A stretch of DNA of 64,000 nt from Papaver somniferum. Taxonomy: Eukaryota > Streptophyta > Magnoliopsida > Ranunculales > Papaveraceae. The DNA lies in the NCBI RefSeq assembly GCF_003573695.1, contig NC_039358.1:10458326-10522325 (forward strand), in the 5' to 3' direction. A program made the translations under genes and the position numbers. Every line of letters starts with the position of its first letter. Positions within the stretch are counted from its first letter, which is position 1. Below the pieces are notes generated by a model. That model was not told the origin of the DNA. It searched no databases and was given only the letters and a program-made list of their open reading frames with translations. Positions 47,470 to 59,832 of this stretch are shown here, in pieces.

Positions 47470-48298
47470 AGGTCCCTGAAGATAAATTAAGCGATAAAAA
47501 TTGCAATTTTTTCGAGTGACTAAAAGCTAATATTTGCCACGTTAAATATGTTTTGTGTCATTTTATAAAGGTTATCGCCATGGTTTGTGGTATCCTATGT
47601 GTCCAAAAGGTGAAAAATAGCTACATTGAAAACACTTGATGTGTCCAAAAGGTGAACAATAGCTACATTGAAAACACTTGATGTGTCCAAAAGGTGAACA
47701 ATAGCTACATTCAAAACACTTGATGTGTCTTTCGAAAAAATTTAGCCACGGTGGTACAAATGTTTAGTAGCCATAACTTATTAATTGGCCGTGTAAAATG
47801 TTTATCATGTGTCCAAAAATATAGATGGCCATGGTACCGTAGATTAAGCGTGACTACAAATCATGTATTAGCCATGTTAAATTATTTTCCGTGTGTCCAA
47901 ATGATAGAGATGGCCATGGATGAGAAAAATTAATGTGACTGCAACTCATGAATTGGCCATGATAAAATGAATTTTGCGTGTCCAATTGATGACAAAGGCC
48001 ACGGCTATAATAAAATTCACGTGACTTTAAGGTAAACTTTAGCCACATATAATTAAACTGTGTGTCTATAAGGATCCTATGGCCATGGTGATAGTGAAAA
48101 TGCTTAACTACAAAAAAAATATTGAGTACAAAAAATACTTTAGACACGGTTTTAGAGTTATGGCCATGGTAAATCATATTTTATAGCCACTCAAAGTTTA
48201 TATAGCCATAGGGATACCTTTTTGTCTCGGCACCTGATGCCACATTTTTGGAGTGAAAAAAATCCATGACCAAAAGCCTATGGACACGGTGATTAAGT
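47470..48298. repeat. CACTA right subterminal repeat region
   Basis: Dense GGCCATGG, TAGCCA, GTGTCCA and GTGACT motifs mirror the left end in inverted sense. Confidence 0.75.
47599..47724 (+). repeat. 42-bp tandem repeat, three units
   Basis: GTGTCCAAAAGGTGAA, A/C, AATAGCTACATT, G/C, AAAACACTTGAT repeated from 47599, 47641 and 47683. Confidence 0.9.
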
Positions 48299-48435
48299 GT
48301 GGCCAATGTGAAGATTTGTACTAGTGGATGAGCAAGAACCGAAAAATGTGGGTGACTGAAGCTGAGAATTATGTTGAAAGCATGGTTTCACTGAATTCTG
48401 GTACTTATGTGGGAAGATAGAAAACTAGAGGCGCT

Positions 48436-49632
48436 ATGATGAAGAAACATGAAGTAAACGCGGAAGAGTACACGCTGGAATCAAATTCCTAGAATTGCAT
48501 TCAGACTATCCCCTATAGGTTTACTTACAGTAGAGGATCTGGGGTAATTATTAGTGGAGCTCTTCATTGGTTAGTCTATACCTCGACCAAATCCACGGCT
48601 ATCTTTTCCTTGGACATGAGCGACGAGAAATTTAAAGAATTGCAACTACCAGAACAACCTTTCGAAAAGAAGCGGTTACACATTATGGGAGAATGGGAGG
48701 AGTGTCTATGTCTACTTTTTAATGATGATAAAAGCGTTCAGTTTGATGTATGGGTGATGCAGGAGTATGGAGTTCAAGATTCTTGGTCTAAACATTTTTC
48801 CATTACCCTCAAATCGGTTTCGAGTTATTCCTTTGTGAGTCTGATGTGGGTTTTCAATACTGGTAAAATTCTACTTAAGATTTCTAGTTACTTAGTTCTA
48901 TATCACCCGAGGAATGCAAATAGTCTGACATGGATGAGCAAGAACCGAAAAATGTGGGTGACCGAAGCTGAGAACTATGTTGAAAGCTTGGTTTCACTGA
49001 ATTCTGGTACTTATGTGGGCAGATATAAAACTAGAGGCGCCATGATGAATAAACATGAAGTAAACATGGAGGAGTACACGCTGGAATCAAATTCCTGGAA
49101 TTGCATTCAGACTATCCCCTATAGGTTTACTTATAGTAGAGGATCTGGGGTAATTATTAGTGGAGCTCTTCATTGGTTAGTCTATACCTCGACCAAATCC
49201 ACGGCTATCGTTTCCTTGGACATGAGCGACGAGAAATTTAAAGAATTGCAACTACCAGAACAACCTTTCGAAAAGAAGCAGTTACACACTATGGGAGAAT
49301 GGGAAGAGTGTCTATGTCTACTTTTTAATGATGATAAAAACATTCAATTTGATGTATGGGTGATACAGGAGTATGAAGTTCAAGATTCTTGGTCTAAACA
49401 TTTTTCCATTACCCTCAAATCGGTTGCGAGTTATTCCTTTGTCAGTCTGATGTGGGTTTTCAAGACTGGTAAAATTCTACTTAAGATTTCTAGTTACTTA
49501 GTTCTATATGACCCGAGGAATGCAAGTAGTCTGACATGGATGAGCAAGAACCGAAAAATGTGGGTGACTGAAGCTGAGAACTATGTTGAAAGCATGGTTT
49601 CACTGAATTCTGGTACTTATGTGGGCAAATAG
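48436..49632 (+). pseudogene. FBA units 5 and 6, fused by loss of a stop codon
   Basis: Unit 5 has a TAG at 48490-48492 (TGG elsewhere), so its usable frame starts at 48610 (MDMSDEKFKELQLPEQ). Its terminal TAG is TAT at 49024-49026, and the frame runs straight through unit 6 to TAG 49630-49632, giving 340 residues with two FBA C-terminal halves. There is no F-box, so no link to SKP1 is expected. Whether it is expressed is unknown. Confidence 0.8.
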
Positions 49633-49647
49633 AAAACTAGAGGCGCT

Positions 49648-50238
49648 ATGATGAAGAAACATGAAGTAAACGCGGAAGAGTACACGCTGGAATCAAATTC
49701 CTTGAATTGCATTCATACTATCCCCTCTAGGTTTACTTATAGTAGAGGATCTGGGGTAATTATTAGTGGAGCTCTTCATTGGTTAGTCTATACCTCGACC
49801 AAATCCACGGCTATCGTTTCCTTGGACATGAGCGACGATAAATTTAAAGAATTGCAACTACCTGAACAACCTTTCGAAAAGAAGCGGTTACACATTATGG
49901 GAGAATGAGAGGAGTGTCTATGTCTACTTTTTAATGATGATAAAAGCGTTCAGTTTGATGTATGGGTGATGCAGGAGTATGGAGTTCAAGATTCTTGGTC
50001 TAAACATTTTTCCATTACCCTCAAATCGGTTTCGAGTTATTCCTTTGTGAGTCTGATGTGGGTTTTCAAGATTGGTAAAATTCTACTTAAGATTTCTAGT
50101 TACTTAGTTCTATATGACCCGAGGAATGCAAATAGTCTGACATGGATGAGCAAGAACCGAAAAATGTGGGTGACCGAAACTGAGAACTATGTTGAAAGCT
50201 TGGTTTCACTGGATTCTGGTACTTATGTGGGCAGATAG
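49648..50238 (+). pseudogene. FBA unit 7
   Basis: TGG has become TGA at 49906-49908 (after KKRLHIMGE). The same frame continues to TAG 50238. Confidence 0.8.
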
Positions 50239-50253
50239 AAAACTAGAGGCGCC

Positions 50254-50839
50254 ATGATGAATAAACATGAAGTAAACGCGGAGGAGTACACGCTGGAATC
50301 AAATTCCTGGAATTACATTAAGACTATCCCCTATAGGTTTACTTATAGTAGAGGATCTGGGGTAATTATTAGTGGAGCTCTTCATTGGTTAGTCTATACC
50401 TCGACCAAATCCACGGATATCGTTTCCTTGGACATGAGCGACGAGAAATTTAAAGAATTGCAACTACCAGAACAACCTTTCGAAAAGAAGCAGTTACACA
50501 CTATGGGAGAATGGGAGGACTGTCTATGTCTACTTTTTAATGATGATAAAAACGTTCAGTTTGATGTATGGGTGATTCAGGAGTATGGAGTTCAAGATTC
50601 TTGGTATAAACATTTTTCCATTACCCTCAAATCGGTTCCGAGTTATTCCTTTGTAAGTCTGATGTGGGTTTTCAAGACTGGTAAAATTCTACTTAAGATT
50701 TCTAGCTACTTAGTTCTATATGACCCGAGGAATGCAAGTAGTCTGACATGGATGAGCAAGAACCGAAAAATGTGGGTGACCGAAGCTGAGAACTATGTTG
50801 AAAGCTGAGAACTATTCTGGTACTTATGTGGGCAGATAG
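50254..50839 (+). pseudogene. FBA unit 8
   Basis: Open from ATG 50254 until TGA 50806-50808. A small deletion/rearrangement at ENYVESSL (AAAGCTGAGAACTATTCTGG) removes five bases near the end and shifts frame. Confidence 0.8.
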
Positions 50840-50854
50840 AAAACTAAAGGCGCA

Positions 50855-50981
50855 ATGATGAAGAAACATGAAGTACACGCGGAGGAGTACACGCTGGGAT
50901 CAAATTCCTGGAATTGCTTTCAGACTATCCCCTATAGGTTTACTTATAGTACAGGATCTGGGGTAATTATTAGTGGAGCTC
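50855..50981 (+). pseudogene. FBA unit 9, cut by the Athila-like element
   Basis: MMKKHEVHAEEYTLGSNSWN onward to IISGAL, then broken at GAGCTC/TGGTGG. The rest of the unit should lie beyond the right edge of the window. Confidence 0.8.
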
Positions 50982-52990
50982 TGGTGGCTCTCTAAAAGAG
51001 TCACGGAAATAACCGCAAGTGCACGGTGTCGGAAAGTAGTGTGGTGCAAATACGGGTCGATCCGCAGGGACAAGGTGGGAAAATTTGCTATTTTTTTCTT
51101 AATCTTGCTAGCTAACTGGGCTTTGTTGGGTTTGTAAGTAGCAGTGGTCTTAATGGACATAAAAATAATGAGCTGTGGGATCTTGGACAATGGATGAGAT
51201 GATTTGTGGGTTATGGACTGAGGTTGTGAAAGTGAACAGTGGGCTGTGAGAGTTGTTTGTGGTGTTTTGAGCACTACTAAACAGTGAGTGAAGGAGCAAC
51301 ATAAGTTAAGGAAACAACAAAATGGAGTGAATTGATCATGAAAACAGTAAAGAAGTAAAGAAGCAAAGATAGTAAACAAAAAAAATACAACAAAAGAAAC
51401 AATGGACAGTTGTGGATGAGTGACAGAAACTAAGGCTTCAATTCCACCACCTAGATGCATCTAATTCCCTAGTTTGATAAACTTATCCTCTTTTTCATCA
51501 AATGGCTATAGAGGTTCTAGCCTCAAACCACTTTGAATGTGTGAAACAATCACTAACCACTGTGATGACTCAATTTCAGCTAACATGTCAATTCCCTAGC
51601 ATTACTTGTCTGTCTAAAGCACAAGTAATCACAGATTGAGCTATAACAGTTTACACAGAGCTTTGAATTTTGACAAAGAGTTAACCAAACTACCTAGGAT
51701 GCTTGACATACAAGGTGAAAGCAAATTGGCAAAATTCAGAAATTAAGGCATGCTTATCATTAAACTTTCATTGAGGAGAAGTAAACACACAAGGGAATTT
51801 CATTCATCAGGGGTTTCATCCCTGCCTCAGAAACTAAATTAGAACATGATACTAACCTATCACTAAACAGGACAAGTACTAACAGTAGACATTAACATTA
51901 AAATTAAACAGTGAAATTAACCCACTTAGGGGGAACTAGGATAACCCAAGAACAGTTTTCTCTCTACACATCAGTTCCTATTTATAGTTTACAACAAAAA
52001 ATACAAACCCTAATTCGAAACCCTAAAATTTTGGGGAAAATCAAATTCTCTCACCAATTTTCTGAATTAAGCTCGACCCATGCCCTGTTGATGTTCCCTC
52101 TGCTCCTCCTCTGCTCCCCAGCTCCCAATTCAGTCTACTGATGCCCTAGCTTTTCTCTTTCTTATCTGTAGCACCTAGGGTTGATGCTAAGAACAAGAAA
52201 GGGAAATACTAGGGAGCTGGATGATGGTGAAGCTCGAGGTGGTGATGGAAGAGATGGTGGTGGCGTACATGGTGTTGCAGTTGCAGCTCTGCAACTGTCG
52301 GGTGGAGGAAGATGAGATCGAGTTTTGGGAAGAAGGGGGTGTTTGGGTGGTAGTATAGGCTTTGGTGCTAGGGTGTGAGGCGGGATTATCTGAGTCGATG
52401 TTTGGCGAGATGATCCGTAGGATGTGACGATGGTAGGTGGATCCAACGATGAGGTGGGAGGCTATGGGTAGCGACCGTCGGATGGAGGAATACAACGAAA
52501 TGGACGGCCCAAGATGGAGATCGGCGCTGCGATGTAAAGCAGGAGCTTCGGAGATTGATGTGCGACGATGGAGCGACCGTAGGATGCTGAGAGGCTTCAA
52601 TCTGACGGCTGAAATCCGAGACGGGCTTGGGTAATGGAAATGGGTTTGAGAAAGGATTTTGGGCCTTGGGTGTGCCAGGCCCATAACTTCTTTAAGAACA
52701 ATTCTTCCTTCTTGAGCCCATTCCTAGCTTTTTGGACTTGTGCGCACCATTCTTTGCGGCTTCCTTGCGTAATTTCTTCCGGCTTTTCACCACTCTTCAG
52801 CTCTTTTCCGCTCCGCAAGTCATCCAGACTTTATTTATTACCTAAAAATGCGAAATTAAGTAAGAAAAAATATTTATTCTTGAAAACAATGAAAATACAG
52901 AATATGGGATAAAATGTAGAATTAATGCGCAAAAGATGAGTTAAATGCCAACAAAAAGGGATAAATATATACAATATTTGGCACTCATCA
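50982..52990 (-). repeat. Athila-like 3' LTR (2009 bp)
   Basis: On the minus strand it runs TGATGAGTGCC to GAGAGCCACCA. It matches 62070-64000 with about three differences by eye (51080, 52118, and a one-base indel near 52322). The many open frames in it, repeated in the other LTR, are not genes. Confidence 0.9.
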
Positions 52991-53006
52991 AATACCCCCA
53001 AACCTG
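52991..53006 (-). other. Polypurine tract of internal 1
   Basis: Minus strand CAGGTTTGGGGGTATT abuts the LTR start TGATGAG. Confidence 0.8.
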
Positions 53007-54180
53007 AATTTTACTTGTCCTCAAGTAAAACAAAACTAAGGAAATCCTAACTATACCACTGTCGCTGGTCTCTCGAATGCATTTAGCGTATGCACTAAGC
53101 CTTTTAAACCACTAAGTGTCCCTAGTGGACGAGTTGAAGTCTCGTGAAGGTTTGCTTAGAACGTACCTACAAAGTTCTAGGTCAAAATATAAGCTCAGAT
53201 TCCATCAAATGTGACATGTGCAAGTCAGTTAAGCTCACAACAAAATGGAGATGTCAATCTAGCTATCAAAAGCACAATCCTAGCACTGATAACAAATAAA
53301 GACATGTGATAAGAGTGTAAAGTGTATCTACACATGTGTAAAGAAAGATCGGATGTTATGACTACTAATCACCAAGAGATAGTTTCTCAGGCTAAGAACC
53401 GAGGTCGAAATCTAGCTAGCTTTCCGGACTTTACGAGAATTGTGAATGAGTTGGAGGTATTTCACAATTACTCGCGTTGTACATCAATGGCATACACCCT
53501 CCTTGCTTATTACAATGAAACAACAAAATGACTATTTACATGACTCTTATTTACATTGACTACTCTCTTTTATTTTTGGAACAAGAGAGAATGGAATTGA
53601 TAAACACTTGATTTTTTTGTATTTTTCTGATATTTTCTTTTTTTCTGAATATACATCGTTTTTTTTTTTTTTTTAACAAGGAAACACTTTTGATACATAT
53701 ACAAAAGGAAACAAAAGATTACATGACACTTTGCAAGAGGTAGCCCTTTTTGATGCACCCAGTTAAATTCGATGGTTGTTTTTCTTAATGTAACCTCCAC
53801 CTTCTATCCCAACCAACCAAAGAACAAGCTAGTCAAGTTTCGTTCAGTATTCTAAAGTGATTGGCAATCGTAACTTCCTATCAAACACCTTGAAGATCGA
53901 GGCCACACATGTATTGGTAGATCGTGCGCGTGCAAATTTCTTATCACTATGTGAATTGTGCTAGAATCAGGGTGCCTAAATATCTAGACTAAGACTCCTA
54001 ATAATTACATATTTGCACAAGAGTCAACATTTCAAGGTAAATGAGCTCCATTTTTATGATTTTTCATTTTTTAATTTTTTTTTCAATTTTGATTTTTCAA
54101 ATTTTTTTTCGAATTTTTCAATTTTTTCAAAAAAAGAAGGAGTTCGTTTTCAATTATGGCAAATTATCATGGTATCTACT

Positions 54181-54195
54181 CTATACCCCCAAACC
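54181..54195 (-). other. Second, internal polypurine-like tract
   Basis: Minus strand AGGTTTGGGGGTATAG closely repeats the terminal tract, and both are flanked by TTGTCCTCAA on the plus strand. The same second tract is at about 59583-59597 in internal 2. Confidence 0.5.
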
Positions 54196-54408
54196 TAAAC
54201 TAAACATTGTCCTCAATGTTTCAAAATATGGAAAGAATTATAAAACAATATATGAAGAGGAACATGCTGAGTAGAGTAAAAGGAGAGAGAATACCCGATT
54301 TCGGCGAAAGCAGAATTAAAACTCCGTTATTCAAGGCAAAAATCCAACATATTTCAGCCGAGATCATATTGGATTAGCAAAATATATACAAAAGGAACAA
54401 AAGGGTTT

Positions 54409-56166
54409 TTAAGAAATTTTAGCTACTGGATTATATACAAAAAATTCACCATACACTAACAATCTAAAGAGTTGAGGATCAACCCAAAAGACAAAGTGTA
54501 GAGACAAAGAAAGCTTCAAAACACTAAAATTGGACTTAAATGGGAGTGAGAGTGAAAAACCGAATGAATCACCCCTAAACCAAAATTTTTCAACAGGTTT
54601 ACTTTTAAGCACAAAATCTTTTAATTTTAGGGATTCAGGATTCAAAAGGTCTAACTCATAATGGACTGTTTTCGGGATGGGCAAAGAAATGCATTCCAAC
54701 TGTGGCTCTTTAAAAGTGTTATATTTTGAAGCAAAATAGTCCAAGAGGACTTGGGAAGCACACAGTTCCAATCCTAGGTTAGGAATTTTCAGAAAAATTG
54801 GTTTTACAATATTGGCACAAACCAAATCTAGGTTGGGTGGAAGGCCATCAGATTGTGACTTAGGTAGGACGATAGGCACATCATTATCAATCAAATCAAA
54901 ATCTCCTAACTCATCTACACATGTCACATCATGCTCACAATCATCAATCAAATTGGCAAGATCACAATTAGAATTATCAACATCAACAGATTTATTTTCA
55001 TGCATCGGCAAATCAGGGGAAACATCACAATGTGACCTAGGTAGAGAATCAGACACATCAAATATATTTTCATGCATATTAGTGTCTACAGAAGATTCAA
55101 CTATTCCTATGTCATGCTCATCTTCACAGAATAATTGTACGAATCCCATGTCAATATCAAAATCATATGAATTACAATGAGTATTAGAAAAAACAACATT
55201 CATGAAGGTCGAGGGCGAGAAGCCATATGTTATTGAACCAACAGGTTCCACAATATTTTCATGTTCTCCTAACACATCATCATAATCATCATAATCATCA
55301 TCATGGTAGCATGCATATTGGTCCTCATTAAAAGTGGTGGTGTCGTTAGTCGATTCATGTTCCTCTAAATTAGGTTCATATTCAACATCATTCACATGAA
55401 TGGGACTAGACACTTCATTAGGGACAACATACATTTCCTCATGAATTTCCTCCTTTTGTAGGTGAAGCAAAATCTGATCTAAATATGCCTGAATTCGTGA
55501 TGTAGATCTATCGAAGTTTTGCTCACTAAGTCTTAAAGCTTCTGTGGTGGAGTCTAAATTCATGGGAGTACAAAATTCTTCATGTTCAAATTGTGGTGAA
55601 TGGTACATGTATGCATGGTCATTAGGGTCTACAAAATATTGATCGCAACCCTCAAAGGATTGATTATGGTCCCAATGACTACCATTCTCACAATTTATGG
55701 GCATTTCATACCTTGGATTTTCTCTAGATTGCCTAAAATTATGCAAAATATGACAATTCTCAACAGGGTGGTCTAAACTACCACATGTGGGACATGCATA
55801 GATTTCAGGTTGCCTAAGAAAATTAGATGTGACAGATTCCTCATGTGATTGCATTTCTAAAGCTGCGATTCGAGCTTCTAATTGATCGATCAGTGATGAT
55901 TGTGTGAGTGAGGCACTAGCAAAATGTTCATTTTCACGTTGTGGCGAATGATGCATGTGTGAATAGTCATTAGGGTTCATGTATTGAGGCTCGGGACTTT
56001 GAAAATGTCCATAATAATTCCTATGACTATTGACATCATGGTCTATGGGAGGTTCATAACGTGAAGTTTGTCCACACGCAAGTTCTCTAAGGGATTTGTT
56101 GTATTCCCCAACTGTAGAAAAAGATCTATACATGATTGGCTCAAAAGCTAAGTAAAGAATGTACAA
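54409..56166 (-). CDS. Gag-related protein of internal 1, 585 residues (zinc knuckle and C-terminal extension, no capsid domain)
   Basis: Open for its whole length from ATG 56166. After a short lead (MYRSFSTVGEYNKSLREL) comes a His/Asn/Tyr-rich part with a coiled-coil-like LIDQLEARIAALEMQ and a CCHC knuckle CPTCGSLDHPVENC. An acidic region with a DDDYDDYDD run follows, then a C-terminal part of about 180 residues (from PKSQSDGLPP to LLVYGEFF) that is nearly identical in internal 2. The capsid (Retrotrans_gag) domain found in internal 2 is missing. No protease or polymerase motifs. The C-terminal part matches no domain I know. It may be a gag nucleocapsid derivative serving a non-autonomous element; function unproven. 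Confidence 0.7.
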   Translation of the reverse strand: MYILYLAFEPIMYRSFSTVGEYNKSLRELACGQTSRYEPPIDHDVNSHRNYYGHFQSPEPQYMNPNDYSHMHHSPQRENEHFASASLTQSSLIDQLEARIAALEMQSHEESVTSNFLRQPEIYACPTCGSLDHPVENCHILHNFRQSRENPRYEMPINCENGSHWDHNQSFEGCDQYFVDPNDHAYMYHSPQFEHEEFCTPMNLDSTTEALRLSEQNFDRSTSRIQAYLDQILLHLQKEEIHEEMYVVPNEVSSPIHVNDVEYEPNLEEHESTNDTTTFNEDQYACYHDDDYDDYDDVLGEHENIVEPVGSITYGFSPSTFMNVVFSNTHCNSYDFDIDMGFVQLFCEDEHDIGIVESSVDTNMHENIFDVSDSLPRSHCDVSPDLPMHENKSVDVDNSNCDLANLIDDCEHDVTCVDELGDFDLIDNDVPIVLPKSQSDGLPPNLDLVCANIVKPIFLKIPNLGLELCASQVLLDYFASKYNTFKEPQLECISLPIPKTVHYELDLLNPESLKLKDFVLKSKPVEKFWFRGDSFGFSLSLPFKSNFSVLKLSLSLHFVFWVDPQLFRLLVYGEFFVYNPVAKIS

Positions 56167-56874
56167 AGCTCAGAATTTGGTTTTTAATGGGTTTGGATTT
56201 TTGGGAAGAATTTGGTTTTTAATGTTGGGAGCAAGCCCACATTGGTGGGAGACATTTGGTTTTAATGGGAAAAAGAAAAATTTTGGTTTTTGTGTTGGGA
56301 GCAAGAATTTTGGTTTTAGTGTTGGGAGCAAGCCCACATTGGTGGGAGAAATTGTGTTGCCAAGGGAAGGTGAACTAAGCCTACAATGTGTATGCAAACT
56401 GAAGCCCAATGTAGCTTTTGAAATAGCCTAACTGTTGCTTGTTTGGTCGGAGGCCCAGTTGGGCTTTCAAAAGTTCAGTTTTTCTAATTTAAAACTACAG
56501 GCCCAAATCAGTCTAACATCACAAGCCCACAAGCAATTAAACAAACAAGCCCACAAGTAATTAAGATTACAAGCCCAACAGAAAAATGGAAAAAATTATT
56601 ACAAGCCCACAAATTAAAAATGGAAGCCCACAGGTTGGGTTCTCTTAATGGGTTGGGATTAGGCTTACCTTTTTAGCACAGCCCAGCTGCTCTGATATTG
56701 TTGCAAAAACCCAGTTGGGCTTTGGTTCTTTTCCTTGGTGGCGTCCCAGCAGAGGAAAAACAGGTTCAGAACAGCAGGTCCAACAGCAAATGAAGTGAAG
56801 CAGATGCAGATGCAAATGCTATGCAGTGAAATGCAAAAATAGCTAATAAAACAACAAGAAAAACACAGCACCAA
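56167..56874 (-). other. 5' leader of internal 1
   Basis: Noncoding, built from repeats of GGTTTTNATGGG and GGGAGCAAGCCCACATTGG, then AAGCCCAC repeats (plus-strand reading). Comparable to 61336-62045. Confidence 0.6.
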
Positions 56875-56892
56875 TCCCCGGCAACGGCGCCA
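56875..56892 (-). other. Primer binding site of internal 1 (tRNA-Asp type)
   Basis: Plus strand TCCCCGGCAACGGCGCCA equals the 3' end of plant tRNA-Asp(GUC) including CCA, so the minus-strand RNA would pair with it. Six bases separate it from the LTR. Confidence 0.85.
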
Positions 56893-56898
56893 AAAACT

Positions 56899-58324
56899 TG
56901 GTGGTCCCCAAAAACAGCAACAGAAAACAACACAAGATGAACCAAGGCCTAAGCCAAGGGCAGGGGTGATAAAGAAACTGACAAGAAGCAATACTAAGGC
57001 AAGAATACAGACATTAATAGTGAGTAACAGTGAGTAACATTGAGTAACATGGCAAACTAACATAACATGGCAAACTAACATGACAACAAATGCAATTAAG
57101 AGTGAAAGTGCAACTAACAGGAGCAATGAAAGTTAACAGGAGCATCACATTACAAACTAACAGTGCAATTTAACAGTGCAAGAATTGAAATTGAACTAAC
57201 CCAAATTGGGTGGAAACTTGGCTAGTCCAAGAACAGTTTTTACATCTCCTACACATCCCCTTTTATAGTTTTACAAATCCCTAAAATTTCTACAAACCCT
57301 AATGTTGATAACCCTAAATTGATTTTTGGGGAAAATCAAATTTGACATACCAATTGGATAATTTCGACCCAACCCATGCTTTGTACTGGCTTTACGCTGC
57401 TCGAAATCCCCTATTCTTCGTCTTCTTTGCACTGCAACCCTATCTTGGAGCGAAACCCTAAGCCTGCCTCTCTTAATCTTAGCACCTATGTGAGAAGACG
57501 CTACGAGGGAGAGAGATAGACTAGGGGGTTCGATAGGTCTCTTGGTCGGCTGGTTGTGGTGGTGGTGGAGCTCGAGGTCTGGTGGTGGCAGTGGAGGTGA
57601 TGGTGGCGGTATGGGTGTTTCTGCAGAGGGTATGGAGGAGGAGAGGTCGATGGAAGAAGGGGAAGGGGATGTTTGGCGATGGGTATAGGGTTCGATGGCT
57701 AAGGTGTTGAGCGGGTGTATCAAGATGGGTGAACCGCGATCTGAAGCCGCTGGATATGGAGATGGTAGGTGGATCGGACGGCTAAGAAAGAAGCAGCTTG
57801 TATCGACCGTAGGATGTAAAATACAACGAAGTCTACGGTGCGAGATTAGGTTAGGTGTTGTAGTGTAAGGCGGAGATATCAAACTTTGATGAACAGCAAG
57901 GGAGCAACCGTTGGATTCAACTACCATCTAATCTGAAGGCTTGGAATTTCAGCGCTGTGGTGCTTGGCAGAGACTTCAGATTTTGATGCTCTATGAAGGA
58001 GCGACCGTCGGATGCTTCTGAGAACTGATCTGATGGCTGAGAACGGAGGCGCATTTGTGTGTAGAAAATGAGGTTGTGCGCACCATTCTTCGCGGTTTCC
58101 TTGCGTAATTTCTCCCGGCTTTTCACTACTTTTCTGCTCTTTTCGCTCCGCGACTCATCCGAACTTTATTTATTACCTAAAAATGCAAAATTAAGTAAGA
58201 AAAATATTTATTCTTGAAAACAATGAAAATACAGAATATGGGATAAAATGTAGAATTAATGCACAAAAGATGAGTTAAATGCCAACAAAAAGGGATAAAT
58301 ATATACAATATTAGGCACTCATCA
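56899..58324 (-). repeat. Middle LTR, divergent (1426 bp)
   Basis: Shares the TGATGAGTGCC start (minus strand) and CCACCA end, the primer site next to it and about 350 bp at the right side (58030-58324) with the outer LTRs. The left part (from TGGTGGTCCCCAAAAACAG) is unlike them and about 580 bp shorter overall. It serves as 5' LTR for internal 1 and 3' LTR for internal 2. The 218-codon minus-strand frame at 57271-57927 is low-complexity and not a gene. Confidence 0.8.

Positions 58325-59832
<1,508 letters not shown>

Larger units (their letters stand above)
41449..48326. mobile_element. Non-autonomous CACTA (En/Spm-like) element, 6878 bp
   Basis: Ends are CACTAGTACAAACCTTCACA and its inverted partner with two mismatches over 28 bp (41449-41476, 48299-48326). 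The FBA unit sequence GATG is present on both sides (41445-41448 and 48327-48330). CACTA elements usually duplicate 3 bp; here four bases overlap, one of which may be coincidental. Both ends are packed with short TAGCCAC, GGCCATGG and GTGTCCA motifs in both orientations, as in CACTA subterminal regions. I find no transposase. The interior holds a 122-bp satellite and gene-like captured sequence. Confidence 0.88.
40948..48420 (+). pseudogene. FBA unit 4, split by the CACTA element
   Basis: Coding part one is 40948-41448 (through NASSLTWM) and part two 48327-48420 (MSKNRKMWVTEAENYVESMV to the TAG). Without the insertion the unit would be open for its full length. The CACTA element occupies 41449-48326. 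Confidence 0.85.
39190..50981 (+). repeat. Tandem array of 606-bp FBA-domain units
   Basis: Anchored on ATTGCATTCAGACTATCCC, unit starts are 39190, 39796, 40402, 41006, (CACTA insertion), 48494, 49100, 49706, 50312 and 50913. Periods are 606 bases (604 and 601 where small deletions occurred; the fourth unit is also 606 once the CACTA is removed). 606 is divisible by three, so units stay in one frame, separated by a TAG after GTYVGR. The ninth unit is cut after 69 bases by the Athila-like element. Units are very similar, so the amplification is recent or homogenised. Confidence 0.9.
52991..54408 (-). other. Noncoding 3' region of internal 1
   Basis: About 1.4 kb between the gag stop and the 3' LTR with no gene. 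It contains a CCACTA/TAGTGG hairpin (53109-53128), an interrupted T-rich tract near 53610-53680 and a second polypurine-like tract at about 54181-54195. It is closely matched by 58325-59832. Confidence 0.7.

Noticed and set aside
50900..51460. 186-codon minus-strand frame (and its twin at 61991-62548)
   Set aside because: It lies in the LTR and is repeated because the LTR is; at 50900 it also runs out into the FBA unit. No domain and low-complexity content.
52162..52818. Several 65-165 codon frames on both strands, repeated at 63275-63907
   Set aside because: They are inside the LTR, overlap one another on opposite strands and have Ser/Pro/His-rich composition from simple repeats.
57271..57927. 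218-codon minus-strand frame
   Set aside because: Inside the middle LTR; Ser/Pro-rich low complexity and no counterpart domain.
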